DNA of 64,000 nucleotides from Bacteroidia bacterium (GTDB taxonomy: Bacteria > Bacteroidota > Bacteroidia > J057): contig JAUIKF010000046.1 of assembly GCA_030430575.1 (NCBI GenBank), forward strand, positions 1-64,000, read 5' to 3'. Both the position numbers and the translations under genes were made by a program. The notes under the pieces are model-generated. The model was not told the DNA's origin, ran no database searches, and was given only the letters and a program-made list of their open reading frames with translations. Below are positions 54,156 to 63,676 of the stretch, in pieces (within the stretch, counting starts at the first letter, position 1; every line of letters starts with the position of its first letter).

Positions 54156-54923
54156 ATGAAATTAACAAACAAGCAGAAAGCCGTAACCCTGATCGAAAGC
54201 CTTGAAAATGGCGCCCACGAACCTGTAGGATACATCAATCCCAATAAGTACATCCAGCACAATCTGGCCGTGGGAGATGGGTTGGCAGGATTTGGCGAAG
54301 TCATGGCGCATGCGCCCGAAGGCGGATTTAAAGCAAAAGTCGTGAGAGCCTTTGAAGATGGCGACTTTGTATTTTTGCATTCCGAATATGACTTCTTCGG
54401 CCCCAAGGCAGGATTTGACATCTTCCGCTTTGAAGATGGAAAAATCGTTGAGCACTGGGACAACCTCTCCCCCATTACCCCACCCAACCCCAGCGGCAGA
54501 ACGCAGTTGGATGGAGCCACGGAGATCACGGACCTGGACAAAACAGCCACCAACAAAGCTACAGTTCAGGCATTCCTGTCAGATGTCTTGATGAACGGGC
54601 AGACCGATAAGATCGCGGATTACATCAACCCATCACAGTATCTCCAACACAATTCAAGCATTGCAGATGGCTTGGACGGTCTGGGCGCTGCCCTACAGTA
54701 TTTCGCTGAAAACGGGATGGTATTGCAATATGACACCGTGCACAGGGTACTGGGCGAAGGGAACTTTGTCCTGACCGTGAGTGAAGGAAAATTTGGCAAA
54801 GGAGACCATGTCGCCTATTACGACCTCTTCCGATTGGAAAATGGAAAAGTCGTAGAGCACTGGGACATCATCGAAACGATTCCTCTACAGGCAGAATGGA
54901 AAAATACGAATGGGAAATTCTAA
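54156..54923 (+). CDS. Duplicated SnoaL-like protein
   Basis: This 255-residue protein has two consecutive NTF2/SnoaL-like domains (about 5-120 and 130-255). Matching pieces are INPNKYIQHNLAVGDGLAGF and INPSQYLQHNSSIADGLDGL, and DIFRFEDGKIVEHWDN and DLFRLENGKVVEHWDI. The tandem arose by duplication. ATG 54135 would give seven more residues; ATG 54156 matches single-domain relatives better. It is probably a cytoplasmic aldolase-like or stress protein. Confidence 0.8.
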   Translation: MKLTNKQKAVTLIESLENGAHEPVGYINPNKYIQHNLAVGDGLAGFGEVMAHAPEGGFKAKVVRAFEDGDFVFLHSEYDFFGPKAGFDIFRFEDGKIVEHWDNLSPITPPNPSGRTQLDGATEITDLDKTATNKATVQAFLSDVLMNGQTDKIADYINPSQYLQHNSSIADGLDGLGAALQYFAENGMVLQYDTVHRVLGEGNFVLTVSEGKFGKGDHVAYYDLFRLENGKVVEHWDIIETIPLQAEWKNTNGKF

Positions 54924-54947
54924 TTGGAAGAATTAACCTGTAACTTA

Positions 54948-54978
54948 AAGGGCCGCTCTACCATGAGTGGCCTTTTTT
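54948..54978 (+). terminator. Terminator overlapping the DUF2834 leader
   Basis: AAAGGGCCGCTC, loop TACCAT and GAGTGGCCTTTTTT form an imperfect stem with T-run, after the SnoaL gene. The DUF2834 ATG (54982) is only a few bases downstream, so this hairpin may control how much of that gene is expressed. Confidence 0.65.
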
Positions 54979-54981
54979 GTG

Positions 54982-55320
54982 ATGAAAAACAAGTATTTAC
55001 TATTGACCATTATTGGGACGATTCTGCCCAATATATTTGTCCTGAAAGAATCCCTCACCTCAGGAAATATTCTCCTGTACACGAACCCCATAGCTACCTT
55101 CCAGGGGATGTTTGCCAATAACATTTCTTCCGCATTTATCATAGACCTGCTATTTATCGTCATGCTGTTCCTATTCTGGTCTTTCTATGAGGCTAAAAAA
55201 CACAAAATGAAAGGGCTTGGGTGGATTTGGGTGTACACCTTTGCTTTAGGAATTGCAGGGGGATTGCCTTTGTTTTTGTATGTGAGGGAAAAGTACACAT
55301 CTGTTGCCAATAAAGATTGA
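54982..55320 (+). CDS. DUF2834 membrane protein
   Basis: This 112-residue protein has three TM helices and the DUF2834 signature (ANNISSAFIIDLLFIVMLFL, FWSFYEAKKHKMK, LGIAGGLPLFLYVR). Function is unknown. A GTG at 54967 could extend it by five residues. Confidence 0.8.
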   Translation: MKNKYLLLTIIGTILPNIFVLKESLTSGNILLYTNPIATFQGMFANNISSAFIIDLLFIVMLFLFWSFYEAKKHKMKGLGWIWVYTFALGIAGGLPLFLYVREKYTSVANKD

Positions 55321-55416
55321 CGATAGGTGGGCAGTTGATTTTCAGCCGATAGTTTTGCTGTAATATTGAGGGGCTAATTTTTCTTATCGCATATGCTAAA
55401 GCTTCTCCTATGCGCA

Positions 55417-55551
55417 TTGAACCCCCTCCGCGCAGCCCCGTTCCCCCTCAGGAAGGGGAACAACCCGCGCTCATCTATAAAATGGCTTTGCCATTTTATA
55501 AAGTCCCTTCTTGAGGGGACGCCAAAGCCGAAGGCTTTGGCAGGGGTTCAA
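55417..55551. repeat. Mosaic intergenic repeat element
   Basis: The ends TTGAACCCC and GGGGTTCAA form an outer inverted repeat. Inside are four hairpins (CGTTCCCC/GGGGAAC, ATAAAATGGC/GCCATTTTAT, GTCCC/GGGAC, CCAAAGCC/GGCTTTGG). A 24-bp core is shared with the element at 3383-3406. No gene is present in 55321-55701. Confidence 0.75.
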
Positions 55552-55701
55552 ACAGGCAGAAGCTTGCTTTTATAGGCGGTTGATAATCAGTGGAATGAAG
55601 ACTTTATCATAAGTAATTCAGTAAGAAATCTGACAAATTCTTTTGCAACTGCTTTTTCCTCAGGTTTATCTATCTCCAATTATCCAAAAAACCAAAGCTA
55701 C

Positions 55702-57540
55702 ATGATCAGCAGATTCATTTCCTTTCTCTTCCTTTCCCTGATCACAGGGACAGCCTTCAGTCAATCCCCGCAATCCTTCACCCTCTCTGGCCATCAAATC
55801 GCCATCGCAGGCGATTTAGGAGACTTTGACCTGACCGTCGAGGTCAAAAAACTCGAAGAAGGGCTGGAGACCGCGACGCTCCGCCTCACCCACCCCACAG
55901 GCGCCGTTCCGCCGCCTTTTTCCCTGAAATGGAAGATGCCTTCCAGCAATATCGCCGGCTACTGGAGTACCGCCAGCTATACCAACAAAACCATCCACCC
56001 CGACTGGTGGCCCTCCATCGTGCGGTCCATGCTGGCACGTGAAGCGCCCGTGATCACCCTCTTTGGCCATGACGATCAGAACCGCTCGACCTTCGCCATG
56101 TCAGACGCGCTGAATACCATCGTGACTTCTACGGCCGTCCGAGAAGAAGATGGCTTCATTCACAATGAGATCAAGCTGTTTTCCGAAGTGCACAAAGCCC
56201 TTTCCACCTACGAGGTGCAATTGCGGCTCGATACGCGGCCCGTGCCTTACTCGGCTAGCCTTCAGGACGTAGCCGCCTGGTGGGCTTCCTTTGACGCCTA
56301 CAAGCCCTTGTATGTGCCTGAGGTGGCGCGATTGCCCGTTTACTCTACCTGGTATAGCTATCACCAAAATGTCTCCTCAGAAGCCCTCCTGAAAGAATGC
56401 AAAGTGGCCAAAGCCATGGGCTTCGAATCCATCATCGTGGACGATGGCTGGCAGACGCTCGACGGGAACCGAGGATATGCCTTCACGGGCGACTGGGAGC
56501 CGGAACGCATCCCAGAGATGAAGGAATTGGTACAGCAAGTTCATGACCTGGGGATGAAATTTGTGCTGTGGTATGCTGTGCCTTTTGCAGGGGAGAACTC
56601 CAAGGCTTATCATCGGATGAAGGGGAAATTCCTGCGGTATTGGGACGGGCAGGGCGCTTATGTGCTGGACCCGAGGTTCCCCGAAGTCAGGGAATTTATC
56701 ATCCAAACCTATGTGAAAGCGGTCAAAGACTGGAACCTAGACGGCTTTAAACTAGACTTCATCGCACGATTCACAGCGGACAAAAACACCGTTTTGGAGG
56801 CGACAGACGGGCGAGACTTCGCCTCGGTGAATGAAGCCACCGATGTGCTCATGACCAGCCTCGTAGAAGCACTCAAGGCCATAAAGCCTGACATCATGAT
56901 TGAGTTTCGTCAGCCCTACTCAGGCCCTGCCATGCGCAAATACGGCAATATGTTCCGCGCAGGCGATTGCCCCAACCTCGCCATGATCAACCGCGTTCGT
57001 ACCACGGACCTGCGCCTCATCAGCGGCACGACTGCTGTGCATTCCGATATGCTCATGTGGCATGCCGATGAGCCTGTCGAAACAGCTGCCTTGCAACTCC
57101 TCAACGTGCTCTTTTCTGTCCCGCAGATTTCCGTTCGCCTGGAAGATATTCCCAAGGATCACTTCGACATGGTCCAGTTCTACCTGGACTATTGGTTGGC
57201 GAATCGCAGCGTGCTGTTGGATGGCGCGTTTCACGCTACCGCCCCCCTCGCCAATTATCCCATGATCACGGGATGGAATGCGGACAAGCGCATTGTCACA
57301 GTCTTCCATGATCAGGTGGTTCCGGTGAGAACGGGGGGTGAGGCCCATATTGACCTGATCAATGCCAAGGCTTCGCAGCAGGTCGTGGTTTCGGTCACAG
57401 GGCCTGCCAGGCAGTATACTTACACCGTTAAGTCTTGTTTGGGTATGCTGATCCAGTCGGAGACGATTGTGTTGGAGGAAGGGGTGAAGGCATTTGAGGT
57501 GCCGGCTTCGGGGATGATTTCGATTGTTAATAGTGATTGA
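55702..57540 (+). CDS. GH36-type alpha-galactosidase
   Basis: This 612-residue secreted enzyme has a signal peptide (LITGTAFSQ). The barrel carries SIIVDDGWQTLDG, the nucleophile Asp352 in GFKLDFI, and the acid/base candidate Asp422 in RAGDCPN. An N-terminal beta-sandwich and a C-terminal domain flank it. It likely releases terminal alpha-galactose from oligosaccharides or glycolipids. No transporter or SusCD pair is adjacent, so it is probably a stand-alone enzyme. Confidence 0.85.
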   Translation: MISRFISFLFLSLITGTAFSQSPQSFTLSGHQIAIAGDLGDFDLTVEVKKLEEGLETATLRLTHPTGAVPPPFSLKWKMPSSNIAGYWSTASYTNKTIHPDWWPSIVRSMLAREAPVITLFGHDDQNRSTFAMSDALNTIVTSTAVREEDGFIHNEIKLFSEVHKALSTYEVQLRLDTRPVPYSASLQDVAAWWASFDAYKPLYVPEVARLPVYSTWYSYHQNVSSEALLKECKVAKAMGFESIIVDDGWQTLDGNRGYAFTGDWEPERIPEMKELVQQVHDLGMKFVLWYAVPFAGENSKAYHRMKGKFLRYWDGQGAYVLDPRFPEVREFIIQTYVKAVKDWNLDGFKLDFIARFTADKNTVLEATDGRDFASVNEATDVLMTSLVEALKAIKPDIMIEFRQPYSGPAMRKYGNMFRAGDCPNLAMINRVRTTDLRLISGTTAVHSDMLMWHADEPVETAALQLLNVLFSVPQISVRLEDIPKDHFDMVQFYLDYWLANRSVLLDGAFHATAPLANYPMITGWNADKRIVTVFHDQVVPVRTGGEAHIDLINAKASQQVVVSVTGPARQYTYTVKSCLGMLIQSETIVLEEGVKAFEVPASGMISIVNSD

Positions 57541-57639
57541 TTTTTTCTAAAAAATACCTAATCTTAATTATGTTCTCTATTTCTAGGAGCAGTTTATTAT
57601 AAATTGCCATGAGAATAAATACAATCAATTTATCCCAAA

Positions 57640-58143
57640 ATGAGATACTCCCAAATAGGAAAAGTATATTCTGATATTAGGAATACGATAATGCAAGGAA
57701 AAACTAATGCTGCATTAGAAAAATTAGAAGATTTTATTTCATTACTTGGCGATGATGAATTAGAAAACCAAATCGTATCTCTTACTTCCCGGTATAATCG
57801 TTTCATGAGGGAGAAAATACAAGGGACAATTAGTGGAGGCAACAATACAGAACAAAACTTAATTGATACTAGTCTAATGACTCTTTTGAGAGAATCAAAA
57901 CAAATTGCAATAGAAGATGCATCTATGGCGGTCGGAGAACAATTATCAGAATTAGCTCAAGAGGGAGAAAATGCAATTGATGAACTAAAAAAATTAACAT
58001 ACGTGATGGCTGAAACACGCTTGCTTGAACTAAAAATATTTACGAGTTACTTCGGGTCATTTTTTTCGGAAAAGGATGTCGATAGCTTTGATAGGAATAT
58101 TAATGCCTTAAAGAAAGTATTAGGCAAAGAAGGTGAAGAGTGA
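57640..58143 (+). CDS. Effector-associated domain (EAD11-like) protein
   Basis: This 167-residue helical protein has an N-terminal region (about 8-85) that matches, by eye, the EAD11 pattern: a helix with IMQGKTNAALEKLEDFI, then IVSLTSRYNRFMREKIQGTI and LMTLLRES. EADs are death-domain-like adaptors of bacterial conflict systems. The C-terminal 80 residues are helical and unknown. No effector or receptor gene is nearby, so it may pair with a distant EAD11 protein. The GC content is lower than neighbours. Confidence 0.6.
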   Translation: MRYSQIGKVYSDIRNTIMQGKTNAALEKLEDFISLLGDDELENQIVSLTSRYNRFMREKIQGTISGGNNTEQNLIDTSLMTLLRESKQIAIEDASMAVGEQLSELAQEGENAIDELKKLTYVMAETRLLELKIFTSYFGSFFSEKDVDSFDRNINALKKVLGKEGEE

Positions 58144-58197
58144 AAATCAGTGTGCTTAAGAAATGTCCTTTGTGAGGTCAACATTTTAAATACCTCT

Positions 58198-58989
58198 ATG
58201 AACCTTAAATACACCCTCGGAGCTATCGCTTCCGTTCCACTCCTCCCCTTGATGTATGTTCAAGGAAAAAGAATAAAAGCCAGCGTGCCGCGCCTGCCCG
58301 AAGCACAAGGTGTCGAAGGACAGTGCATCTTCGAAGGAGCGACCAAGAAGCCGCTCCGGCTCTTGACCATCGGCGAGAGCACGATTGCGGGCGTGGGCGT
58401 AGCCACGCATGAAGAAGGGTTCTCCGGAACCCTTGCCCAAGCGCTCTCCGAGCACTTCCAGACCACGGTAGACTGGAAAGTCTATGCGCGGAGCGGCTAC
58501 GCCGTCAAGCGCGTCATTGAGCACCTCATTCCTTCCATTACCGAAACCGATGTCGATCTGATCGTGATGGGGATAGGCGGTAATGATGCCTTTAACCTCA
58601 ACACGCCCAGAGGCTGGCGAAAAGAGGTCAAGCGGCTCATGGCTGCGCTGCGCACCAAATTCCCCGACACCTTGATCGTCTTTTGCAATATGCCGCCTAT
58701 CAAAGAGTTCCCGGCCTTTACGCCGCTGATCAAGTTTACCATCGGCAATCTCGTGGAAATACTGGGCAAGGAATTGCAAGCGATCGTCCAGCAATATGAC
58801 AAGGTCTACTACTACCATGAGGTCATCACCCTGGAGAAGTGGCTTAAAAAACTTGATACGGGCGGTACAGTCGCTGATTTCTTCAGTGATGGCGTCCATC
58901 CCTCCAAACTGGCGTATCAAACCTGGGCGCGGGAATTGGCGCAGGTGATAGGGAGCGACAAGGTGACGCGGGAGGCGTTGGGGACTTGA
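58198..58989 (+). CDS. SGNH/GDSL-family hydrolase
   Basis: This 263-residue membrane-anchored hydrolase has block I GES at 59-61 (Ser61 the nucleophile), a GIGGND block III at 125-130 and a DGVHPS block V near the C terminus, giving the catalytic Ser-Asp-His. It begins with a hydrophobic segment that may anchor it (MNLKYTLGAIASVPLLPLMY). It is probably a lipase, esterase or acetylesterase; substrate unknown. ATG 58198 is preferred over upstream possibilities. Confidence 0.85.
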   Translation: MNLKYTLGAIASVPLLPLMYVQGKRIKASVPRLPEAQGVEGQCIFEGATKKPLRLLTIGESTIAGVGVATHEEGFSGTLAQALSEHFQTTVDWKVYARSGYAVKRVIEHLIPSITETDVDLIVMGIGGNDAFNLNTPRGWRKEVKRLMAALRTKFPDTLIVFCNMPPIKEFPAFTPLIKFTIGNLVEILGKELQAIVQQYDKVYYYHEVITLEKWLKKLDTGGTVADFFSDGVHPSKLAYQTWARELAQVIGSDKVTREALGT

Positions 58990-59175
58990 ACACCCCGATC
59001 GCACAAGGCCCCATTTCAATCGTCGCATTAGGGCCTTGTGCGTGTCCCCCTTGTGTGTTGGCTCTTTCTTGTCGGGCTGGCAAAAGGGGGAGGCTCGTGC
59101 GACAGGGGGATGTTCCATTGCAAGAGGCAAAGCCTCCTCACAAACAAAAAACGAAGTCTTATTTACCCCAAATAC

Positions 59176-60474
59176 ATGAAAAAAGTACTTCTCTTCCTCA
59201 TCGGATTACTCATCCTTTTCTCCTCCTGCCAGGAAACATACCAACAACAATTTGTCTCAACAGACATCGATCATTTCTGGGAAGCATATGACAGCATAAC
59301 CGCGACAGCCGATACATCAGCCCAGCAGCAATACCTGCAAGAACTATTTCTGGACAAAGGCACAGAAGGCTTATCAGCCTTGATGAAAGTGCGGCGCTAT
59401 ACGCCTGCGCAGTACCTGGAAGCCATCAATGCCTATCCCAAATTTTGGCAATCGATCCGGGAATCCACGACACAATCCCACCTGCATTATGCAGAGATAG
59501 ACCAACATATCGCCAAGCTGAAAGCGCTATATCCCGCGCTCACCCCGTCGACCATTTACTTCTCTATGGGCGTTTTTCGGTCCAATGGTACCATCCAAGG
59601 GCCTAAAGTGCTTATCGGTAGTGAAATGGCCCTGTCTCACAAAGGCGTGGACATATCTGAACTGCCAGAACACCCCAAAACATTCAACTCCCTTTACAAT
59701 CCCGTAGATGACATTGGATTTTTGGTGACCCACGAATACGTCCACACCCAGCAAAAGGAGCTGACCCATAATTTGCTGAATTACTGCATCTATGAGGGCA
59801 TCCCTGAATTCATCGCAGTGCTGGTGACTGGGAAAAAGCCCTATTTGAGCGCGATTGAGTACGCCGAAGTCAACTATGAACAAGTGCGGGACAAGTTCGA
59901 AGCAGATATGTATAACACCATTCGGACGTATCACTGGCTGTGGAGTACCAACAAGATATTTGGGGAAAGGGACCTGGGCTATGGCGTGGGATATGCCATG
60001 GCGAAGCACTATTATGAAAACGCTCCTGACAAAAAGGAAGCGATCCGAGCGATGATTGAATTGGATTTTGCCAATGACAGCGCGGTGGAGGCATTTGTCG
60101 ATGCCTCTGGCTATTTGACGAAACCCCTCGGGGAGCTGTATGAAGCCCATGACAGGTCAAGACCCTATGTCCTCCAGACCAGCGGCGTGATCAACGGCAG
60201 CAGGGGCGTGAAGCCTGGCATAACCCCCATCACCATGCACTTCTCCGAACCGATGAACAGCGGCAATACAGGCGTTGACTTCGGCGATATGGGCAAAGAC
60301 GCTTTCCCCCAACTCATAGGCGAACGCGTCTGGTCTGAAGGCAATACTGCCTGGACGATTACCGCTGAGCTAGAACCCAATCAGCACTATCAGATCCTCA
60401 TTTCTCAAAACTTCAGGTCAGAAAATGGGATACAGTTGAAGCCTTATTTGGTGGAGTTTTGGACGGGGGAGTAG
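59176..60474 (+). CDS. DUF2268-like zincin lipoprotein
   Basis: This 432-residue lipoprotein (LILFSSC, Cys18) has a zinc-peptidase motif HEYVH at 186-190 and a GIPEFIAVL downstream Glu, matching DUF2268-type predicted proteases. A C-terminal Ig-like domain (ITPITMHFSEPMNSGNTGVD, AELEPNQHYQILISQNF) follows. A frame open further upstream (to 59038) is not used, as the signal peptide begins at ATG 59176. Confidence 0.75.
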   Translation: MKKVLLFLIGLLILFSSCQETYQQQFVSTDIDHFWEAYDSITATADTSAQQQYLQELFLDKGTEGLSALMKVRRYTPAQYLEAINAYPKFWQSIRESTTQSHLHYAEIDQHIAKLKALYPALTPSTIYFSMGVFRSNGTIQGPKVLIGSEMALSHKGVDISELPEHPKTFNSLYNPVDDIGFLVTHEYVHTQQKELTHNLLNYCIYEGIPEFIAVLVTGKKPYLSAIEYAEVNYEQVRDKFEADMYNTIRTYHWLWSTNKIFGERDLGYGVGYAMAKHYYENAPDKKEAIRAMIELDFANDSAVEAFVDASGYLTKPLGELYEAHDRSRPYVLQTSGVINGSRGVKPGITPITMHFSEPMNSGNTGVDFGDMGKDAFPQLIGERVWSEGNTAWTITAELEPNQHYQILISQNFRSENGIQLKPYLVEFWTGE

Positions 60475-60509
60475 TGCCTTCGGCTCTTAATACATAGAGG
60501 TTTATTATG

Positions 60510-60651
60510 GTCGAGGATTACGCAAAAAGCCCTCGCCAAGATCCCGAAATCCTCGACAGCTTGCCATAACAACTCATCGAATGTGTATAAAAATGCACCT
60601 GCTGGCGCGGATTTCGGTAAGTGCGGTTGGGATTAAAGCGTAATCCGCGCC
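60510..60651. repeat. Covarying hairpin element (copy B)
   Basis: Hairpin one: GTCGAGGATTA (60510-60520) with GAAATCCTCGAC (60546-60557). Hairpin two: GGCGCGGATTT (60604-60614) with TAATCCGCGCC (60641-60651). Tail TTTAGTGC...GCACT follows at 60671-60690, as in copy A. Position is upstream of the desaturase gene, as copy A is upstream of the AraC gene. Confidence 0.75.
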
Positions 60652-60758
60652 GACACATAACCATCAGGAATTTAGTGCTGAAGGCACTCCGGGCTTTCAA
60701 CCTATTTTCACTTGCTGGCGTTTCCCTTTTTTACCTACAACCCTAACAATGGAACGCA

Positions 60759-61541
60759 ATGACACATCAAGAAATCCTCAGGAAAGTTGAATGGAGAGAT
60801 TTAAGAAAACTATCTACCAAGGAAATGTTAATTGAAAATAACCTGACCATTCCTTGGTTTGTGGCCTCCATTACCCTAGCCTACTTTGAATATTATTGGA
60901 TCGCTTTGCCCTTCTCCGCCTTTTTCTTTTTGACAGGTTTGAGACAAGTCCATAATGGATTCCATCGCGCACTCGGCACCAGCAAATTCCTGACATGGCT
61001 TTCCCTTTATATCAATAGTCTATTGATGATTGTTTCCATGCATGCCGTGAAATTTAACCATATCCGCCATCATAAATATTGCTTGTCCGAAGAAGATCAA
61101 GAGGGAAAATCTGCGCATATGACATGGTATGGAGCCATTCTATATGGGCCTATTCACATGTTCAAAATTCATCAAATCACCTGGAAAATTGGCCATAAAA
61201 AATACAGAAGGAACATGCTGCTAGAATTGATTTCTATCACATTATTGGTAACTGCCATCTTCTATTTTAATATTCATTGGGCCATTTACCATGTGCTTGT
61301 CATGGTCGTAGGGGAATTTTTGATGGCCTTTTTTGCGGTTTGGACAGTCCATCATGACACCGATGAGGATCCTTCTTTGGCGCGGACGCAAAGGAAAGGC
61401 TGGAAGAATAAGATCACTTTTAGCATGTTCTACCACCTGGAACACCATTTATTCCCTGCTGTCCCCACGATTAAACTTCCTGAGCTTGCAGCCCGTATGG
61501 ATGCAGTATTACCTGAAATAGAGAAGAAAAATACGTTTTGA
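60759..61541 (+). CDS. Membrane fatty acid desaturase
   Basis: This 260-residue integral-membrane di-iron enzyme has the three His boxes HNGFH (65-69), HIRHH (101-105) and HLEHH (226-230), the usual pattern for acyl-lipid or carotenoid-type desaturases/hydroxylases. Hydrophobic segments flank these boxes. Its substrate is unknown. The following unknown gene starts 6 bp after the stop, so they may be co-transcribed. Confidence 0.85.
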   Translation: MTHQEILRKVEWRDLRKLSTKEMLIENNLTIPWFVASITLAYFEYYWIALPFSAFFFLTGLRQVHNGFHRALGTSKFLTWLSLYINSLLMIVSMHAVKFNHIRHHKYCLSEEDQEGKSAHMTWYGAILYGPIHMFKIHQITWKIGHKKYRRNMLLELISITLLVTAIFYFNIHWAIYHVLVMVVGEFLMAFFAVWTVHHDTDEDPSLARTQRKGWKNKITFSMFYHLEHHLFPAVPTIKLPELAARMDAVLPEIEKKNTF

Positions 61542-61547
61542 GGAAGC

Positions 61548-62051
61548 ATGAAACTGATTGACTCAACCTACGAAATATTAGCCTGGAAGCACTTAGGACA
61601 AAGTGTAGACGAACGCTGGTCTCAATGGGCAACTGACATGGTGCTCGCAGGATTCGAGACTGAACATCTCATCGAATTGACTTGTTTGGAAAAACCCCTT
61701 AATCAATTTGAACTGGCAGGCCTAACGGATCGCGTGTTTGAGGAGCTGCAGCTTGATGTTACAGATCGAGAAAAAATCCTCTCAAACTATGTGAGCTATT
61801 TGGGGGAACAAGTCTTGGCAGGAGAAAGAGAGATATTGTCTGCATTACAGGACATTTATGAAGTATGGTTATTGGTTGGTTATGAACCCAAAGGTTACGA
61901 TTTCTATTGCTTATATCACGCCAAAGCGGATTTAGAAATAGCAGAAGTTCAGTGGTATTGGGAAGGGGCGACGAGAGCTAATATTGATCAAATCTGTGAA
62001 GCCTATTTTCGGAAATGGCTACAGGAGAATCCTTTGAAAGCACTTTTGTAA
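61548..62051 (+). CDS. Unknown soluble protein
   Basis: This 167-residue protein is not recognised. It is acidic and helical (ILAWKHLGQSVDERWSQWAT, then ENPLKALL at the end). It is 6 bp from the desaturase gene and may share its operon. Confidence 0.5.
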   Translation: MKLIDSTYEILAWKHLGQSVDERWSQWATDMVLAGFETEHLIELTCLEKPLNQFELAGLTDRVFEELQLDVTDREKILSNYVSYLGEQVLAGEREILSALQDIYEVWLLVGYEPKGYDFYCLYHAKADLEIAEVQWYWEGATRANIDQICEAYFRKWLQENPLKALL

Positions 62052-62120
62052 GCACAAAGCAACGATCACCATAGATTCTTTATCAAGAGACATTTGCTAT
62101 TCCTCTCCTGTCATTAAGAA

Positions 62121-62939
62121 ATGAAACATTTCTATTTTCTTTTCCTCCTTACTCTAGTCTGCTTCGCCGCATGCACCTCTGTCCCATCGGGAAATGCCCC
62201 CCTCTCCTGCACGCCCATCTGGGGATTGGACACCTTATTGCACCCTGGGCAGGTGATCTTGCTAGGGGAAATACACGGTACTGTAGAGGGACCAGGTTAT
62301 ATAGGGAAAATGGCTTGCGTAGGGGTCCAGAAAGGCCTAGCCGTATCTATAGGATTGGAACTCCCACAAACAGACCAAGCCGTCATAGATGCTTATCTCC
62401 AGTCTGAAGGAGCCGTAACAGATAAGCAAAAGGTGCTCTCCTTGCCCTTCTGGTCCAAGGACTACCAGGACGGGCGATCCAGCCAAGCGATGTTTGACTT
62501 ACTGGAATCTCTCAGAAGCCTCAAAGCACAAAACCACCAGGTAGAGGTCTTCTTGATCGACGAGGCAGGCGCGGCTGATCGCGACTATGCCATGGCGCAA
62601 AACGTTATCGCAGAAACACAGGAGAAGCCTTCCCGCTTTTTCCTTATCCTTACAGGCAATTACCACAATATCATTACCCCAACCGCAGGCAAAATGGGCA
62701 GTTATGTCTTGGAAGCCTTGGGCAGGGAGAAGGTCACGTCCCTCAACCAAACCTATCGGGGCGGTACAGCCTGGGTCGATATTGCGGGCCAAGGTTTTGG
62801 ACCTGCGGCCTTTCTGGGAGATGGCATGGAGGGCGTGGGCATCGTGCTGAATGAAGGCTTGGGAGACTATCACGGTACGTTTGAGATGGATAGCATTCAC
62901 TATTCGCGGCCAGCGAAGGAGGCTTTGGGGCGGGAGTAG
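62121..62939 (+). CDS. ChaN/EreA-like lipoprotein
   Basis: This 272-residue lipoprotein (VCFAAC, Cys18) has a fold resembling ChaN/EreA/TIKI-type proteins: VILLGEIHGTVEGPG, VSIGLELPQTDQ and LTGNYHN supply the conserved Glu and His residues. Relatives bind heme or metals or hydrolyse esters. The natural role here is unknown. Confidence 0.7.
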   Translation: MKHFYFLFLLTLVCFAACTSVPSGNAPLSCTPIWGLDTLLHPGQVILLGEIHGTVEGPGYIGKMACVGVQKGLAVSIGLELPQTDQAVIDAYLQSEGAVTDKQKVLSLPFWSKDYQDGRSSQAMFDLLESLRSLKAQNHQVEVFLIDEAGAADRDYAMAQNVIAETQEKPSRFFLILTGNYHNIITPTAGKMGSYVLEALGREKVTSLNQTYRGGTAWVDIAGQGFGPAAFLGDGMEGVGIVLNEGLGDYHGTFEMDSIHYSRPAKEALGRE

Positions 62940-62977
62940 GGACAAACGTATGGCCAACCCTTCCGTAATGTCCTATT

Positions 62978-63607
62978 ATGAAAAAAATAGCCCTGATTTT
63001 TATGCTGATAGCCCTTGGCGGCTGTAATTGGTTGAATGTTTCTCATTGGCGGGATCACGATTTTGTCTTTACCGTTGAGTTCCATCCATCACGGTATTAT
63101 AATAGTCAAGTAACATTTCGAAAAACTGACAAATCGCAATCTTTATCGATTGATATCCTCTACCACAATGTCGATTATATTGAAGAAGAGGATATGAGTA
63201 AAGTGATTATCGGAAATAGTGACAGCTTATTGGCCGCCAAAATAAATAAATCCTTCCGCAGCGATACGGTCTATTTCCATCGAATGGAGGAAGTTTCGCT
63301 TAGCACCAAAGTGCTACATCAGTTTTATAGTCGCTTACAGGAGATTGACCTAACTGAACAGGGTGATTGGATGAAAAAAGGAATCCCATCGCCAGATGGA
63401 ATCACGGTTATTTTTAGGTTCCAATCCGAATTGGGAGATAACCTATTTGAGTTTAAGAATCCGCTTCCTGGTCATGTGGAAGAATATCAAATCATCCAGG
63501 CTATATTTGAAATGATGGGAAGTAGTTTTGAGACAAAACTTGCAAAAAGCTATGTAACTCATCTTGGGCGGTATTTTGGTATTAGAGAAAATATGGATAA
63601 TTTATAG
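62978..63607 (+). CDS. Unknown lipoprotein
   Basis: This 209-residue lipoprotein (ALGGC, Cys16) has no recognised domain. Its 3' end overlaps the first of four repeats upstream of the Fic gene. Confidence 0.5.
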   Translation: MKKIALIFMLIALGGCNWLNVSHWRDHDFVFTVEFHPSRYYNSQVTFRKTDKSQSLSIDILYHNVDYIEEEDMSKVIIGNSDSLLAAKINKSFRSDTVYFHRMEEVSLSTKVLHQFYSRLQEIDLTEQGDWMKKGIPSPDGITVIFRFQSELGDNLFEFKNPLPGHVEEYQIIQAIFEMMGSSFETKLAKSYVTHLGRYFGIRENMDNL

Positions 63608-63671
63608 AGAAAATACAGATGGTTTATAGAGAAAAACCACGTACATTTGTATTTTTAGAGAAAATACGGAT
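63584..63671 (+). repeat. 22-bp-spaced direct repeats upstream of fic
   Basis: AGAGAAAATAYRGAT occurs at 63584, 63606, 63628 (shorter form) and 63657, with spacings of 22, 22 and 29 bp. It starts inside the preceding gene and ends 6 bp before the Fic start codon. The 22-bp spacing is two helical turns, so it could be a multi-site operator. Confidence 0.75.
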
Positions 63672-63676
63672 AAAAT

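Noticed and set aside
59038-59175. N-terminal extension of the DUF2268-like gene
   Set aside because: The lipoprotein signal starts at ATG 59176 and the extension overlaps repeat-like DNA.
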